A stretch of 64,000 bases of DNA from Paractinoplanes polyasparticus (GTDB lineage Bacteria > Actinomycetota > Actinomycetes > Mycobacteriales > Micromonosporaceae): contig NZ_JAHWFK010000001.1 of NCBI RefSeq assembly GCF_019710575.1, forward strand, positions 682,001-746,000, written 5' to 3'. Below the pieces are notes generated by a model, which searched no databases, was not told where the DNA came from, and saw nothing but the letters and a program-made list of their open reading frames with translations. The position numbers and the translations under genes were made by a program. Shown in pieces: positions 63,129 through 64,000 of the stretch (positions are counted from its first letter, which is position 1; each line of letters starts with the position of its first letter).

Positions 63129-63185
63129 GCCGCCGCTTTTCAGGTTTCGCAGATCAAAGTTCAAATCCTCCGCCCTTGCGGCGGC
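63129..63185 (+). other. Hairpin and T-loop-like sequence before the holin gene
   Basis: GCCGCCGC (63129-63136) pairs with GCGGCGGC (63178-63185). Between them is AGTTCAAATCCTCCGCC, which resembles the 3' end of some tRNAs, but no tRNA can be folded here. It is close upstream of the ribosome-binding site of the gene at 63208. Confidence 0.4.
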
Positions 63186-63207
63186 ATTCACCCTGCAAGG
63201 AGCATCC

Positions 63208-63564
63208 ATGGACTCGATCGTTTTCCCGTCGCTGCCCACCTACCTGTTCGAGCCGTCACTAGCCGGCGTTCTGTCGCTGGCCCTGACGGTGATCCTGCCG
63301 CTGCTCGCCGCGGTGCTGATGCGGTCGAACTGGTCGGCGTTCAAGAAAGGCCTCGTGCTGCTGGCCATGGCCGCGGTGAAAGCTTTCCTCGAGGCCTGGA
63401 TCGGCGCCGTCGAGTCGGCTGAGGCGTTCGAGTTCCTGCGGGTGGCCTACACCGTCATCATCAACTTCGGCATCGCGGTCGTCTTCTACTTCGGCCTGCT
63501 CCGCCACACCGACATTCAGCAGTCGGCGATCAATTCCGGTGTGAAGTCGAAGCCCGGCGCCTGA
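63208..63564 (+). CDS. Holin-like membrane protein, 118 aa
   Basis: ATG at 63208 with AAGGAG 7 bases upstream, better than an upstream in-frame ATG at 63127. Two or three membrane helices (LAGVLSLALTVILPLLAAVL, KKGLVLLAMAAVKAFLEAWI, VAYTVIINFGIAVVFYFGL) and a charged tail fit a class I or II holin. A terminator-like hairpin follows at 63628. Confidence 0.68.
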   Translation: MDSIVFPSLPTYLFEPSLAGVLSLALTVILPLLAAVLMRSNWSAFKKGLVLLAMAAVKAFLEAWIGAVESAEAFEFLRVAYTVIINFGIAVVFYFGLLRHTDIQQSAINSGVKSKPGA

Positions 63565-63583
63565 CTCGGCGCGCACATAGATT

Positions 63584-63624
63584 CGCCGGTCCGCGTCCCT
63601 GCCCCCAGTGTGCGCCGACCGGCG
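63584..63624 (+). other. Inverted repeat CGCCGGTC/GACCGGCG
   Basis: CGCCGGTC (63584-63591) and GACCGGCG (63617-63624) form a perfect 8-base pair stem with a 25-base loop. It lies between the holin stop and the next terminator and has no T-run of its own. Confidence 0.4.
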
Positions 63625-63627
63625 TCA

Positions 63628-63672
63628 CCGCCCTACTCCGTGCGGCCCGCCAGCTGCCGGAGTAGGGCGGTT
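63628..63672 (+). terminator. Terminator after the lysis genes
   Basis: CCGCCCTACTCCG (63628-63640) pairs over 13 bases with CGGAGTAGGGCGG (63658-63670), followed by TTCTCT. It ends the lysis operon. The next gene starts 93 bases later with its own ribosome-binding site. Confidence 0.85.
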
Positions 63673-63762
63673 CTCTGCGTTTACCACTCGACTGCGTGAC
63701 TGACCCCGGCCGATGAATGCGGCAGGGTTCGGCGCGATGCAAACGACTAGGGAGTTCCTGAA

Positions 63763-64000
63763 CGTGCGAAAGACAACGATCGTCGCCCTCGCCGCGGTGC
63801 TGGGTGTCGCCCTCGCGGCGCCGGCCGTCTACGCCACCACCCCACCGGTGCCCAGCCTCGGTGACTGCCCCCGCGGCTGGTACGTCAACGAACCCGACGA
63901 GGCGCACCGTAAGCCCACCCCCACCAAGGACGGGCTGGAGTTCAAAGGCAACCAGCTGATCCACCGCGAGACCACCGGCCTGAACACCAAGGATCTGAAG
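63763..64000 (+). CDS. Secreted protein, 3'-partial
   Basis: GTG at 63763 with AGGGAG 9 bases upstream; an in-frame ATG at 63736 is less well placed. The first residues form a signal peptide: basic start (RKT), hydrophobic core (TIVALAAVLGVALAAPAV), then a likely cleavage after VYA. The mature part starts with TTPPVPSLGDCPRGWYVN and is polar. The frame runs off the right edge. In actinophages such a secreted protein can follow the lysis genes; the function is unknown. Confidence 0.65.

Noticed and set aside
1..64000. Integrase, complete CI-type repressor, transposase or rRNA
   Set aside because: None of the supported frames shows the catalytic motifs of tyrosine or serine recombinases, transposases or a LexA/CI peptidase, and no rRNA sequence was recognised. 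They may lie outside the window.

Overview
The window is a contiguous stretch of a high-GC tailed-phage genome (siphovirus type) or a closely related prophage, most likely of an actinobacterial host. The reasons are the GC-rich codon use, frequent GTG starts, 4-base ATGA/GTGA stop-start overlaps along long forward-strand operons, and the full set of packaging, head, tail and lysis genes. The host genus cannot be told from the sequence. No integrase, complete tRNA, rRNA, IS element or CRISPR array was found, so temperate versus lytic life style is undecided.

Layout. 1-4381: small accessory genes, including a GIY-YIG protein, a cytosine-C5 methyltransferase and a GmhB-like HAD phosphatase. 4386-5549: a reverse-strand Phd-like regulator facing a BRO-N antirepressor across three operator-like repeats. 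5546-13226: recombination and DNA metabolism, with a RecE-like exonuclease, Erf annealing protein, RusA-like resolvase, SSB, NUDIX hydrolase, two HNH proteins and several small HTH proteins. 13234-18235: a second Phd-like regulator facing a DUF5131 (Gp37/Gp68) gene, many small zinc-ribbon proteins, and a divergent ribbon-helix-helix pair. 18268-21232: replication, with a winged-helix initiator carrying iterons inside its gene, a DnaC-like loader and a DnaB-like helicase. 21313-26526: small genes of mostly unknown role.

26657-38725 is the packaging and head module: small and large terminase, Mu gp29-like portal, a 1011-residue predicted effector, a MuF-like protein, a protease fused to a 2H phosphoesterase and a scaffold, a decoration protein and the major capsid protein. 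38781-60380 holds connectors, fibres, the tail tube, frameshifted tail chaperones, the tape measure and minor tail proteins, interrupted by three free-standing HNH genes. 60677-63564 is the lysis module: an M15-like endolysin, several membrane proteins, and one reverse-strand gene. A secreted protein runs off the right edge.

The most striking content is in the head operon. The gene between portal and MuF encodes three tandem ADP-ribosyltransferase-like modules, a SAP-like segment and a PI3/4-kinase- or HipA-like kinase. Two genes further on, the capsid protease carries a 2H phosphoesterase with two HxT motifs. Together they suggest that proteins able to modify host proteins or degrade nucleotide second messengers are built into, or delivered with, the virion. 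This is inference from sequence motifs and position.
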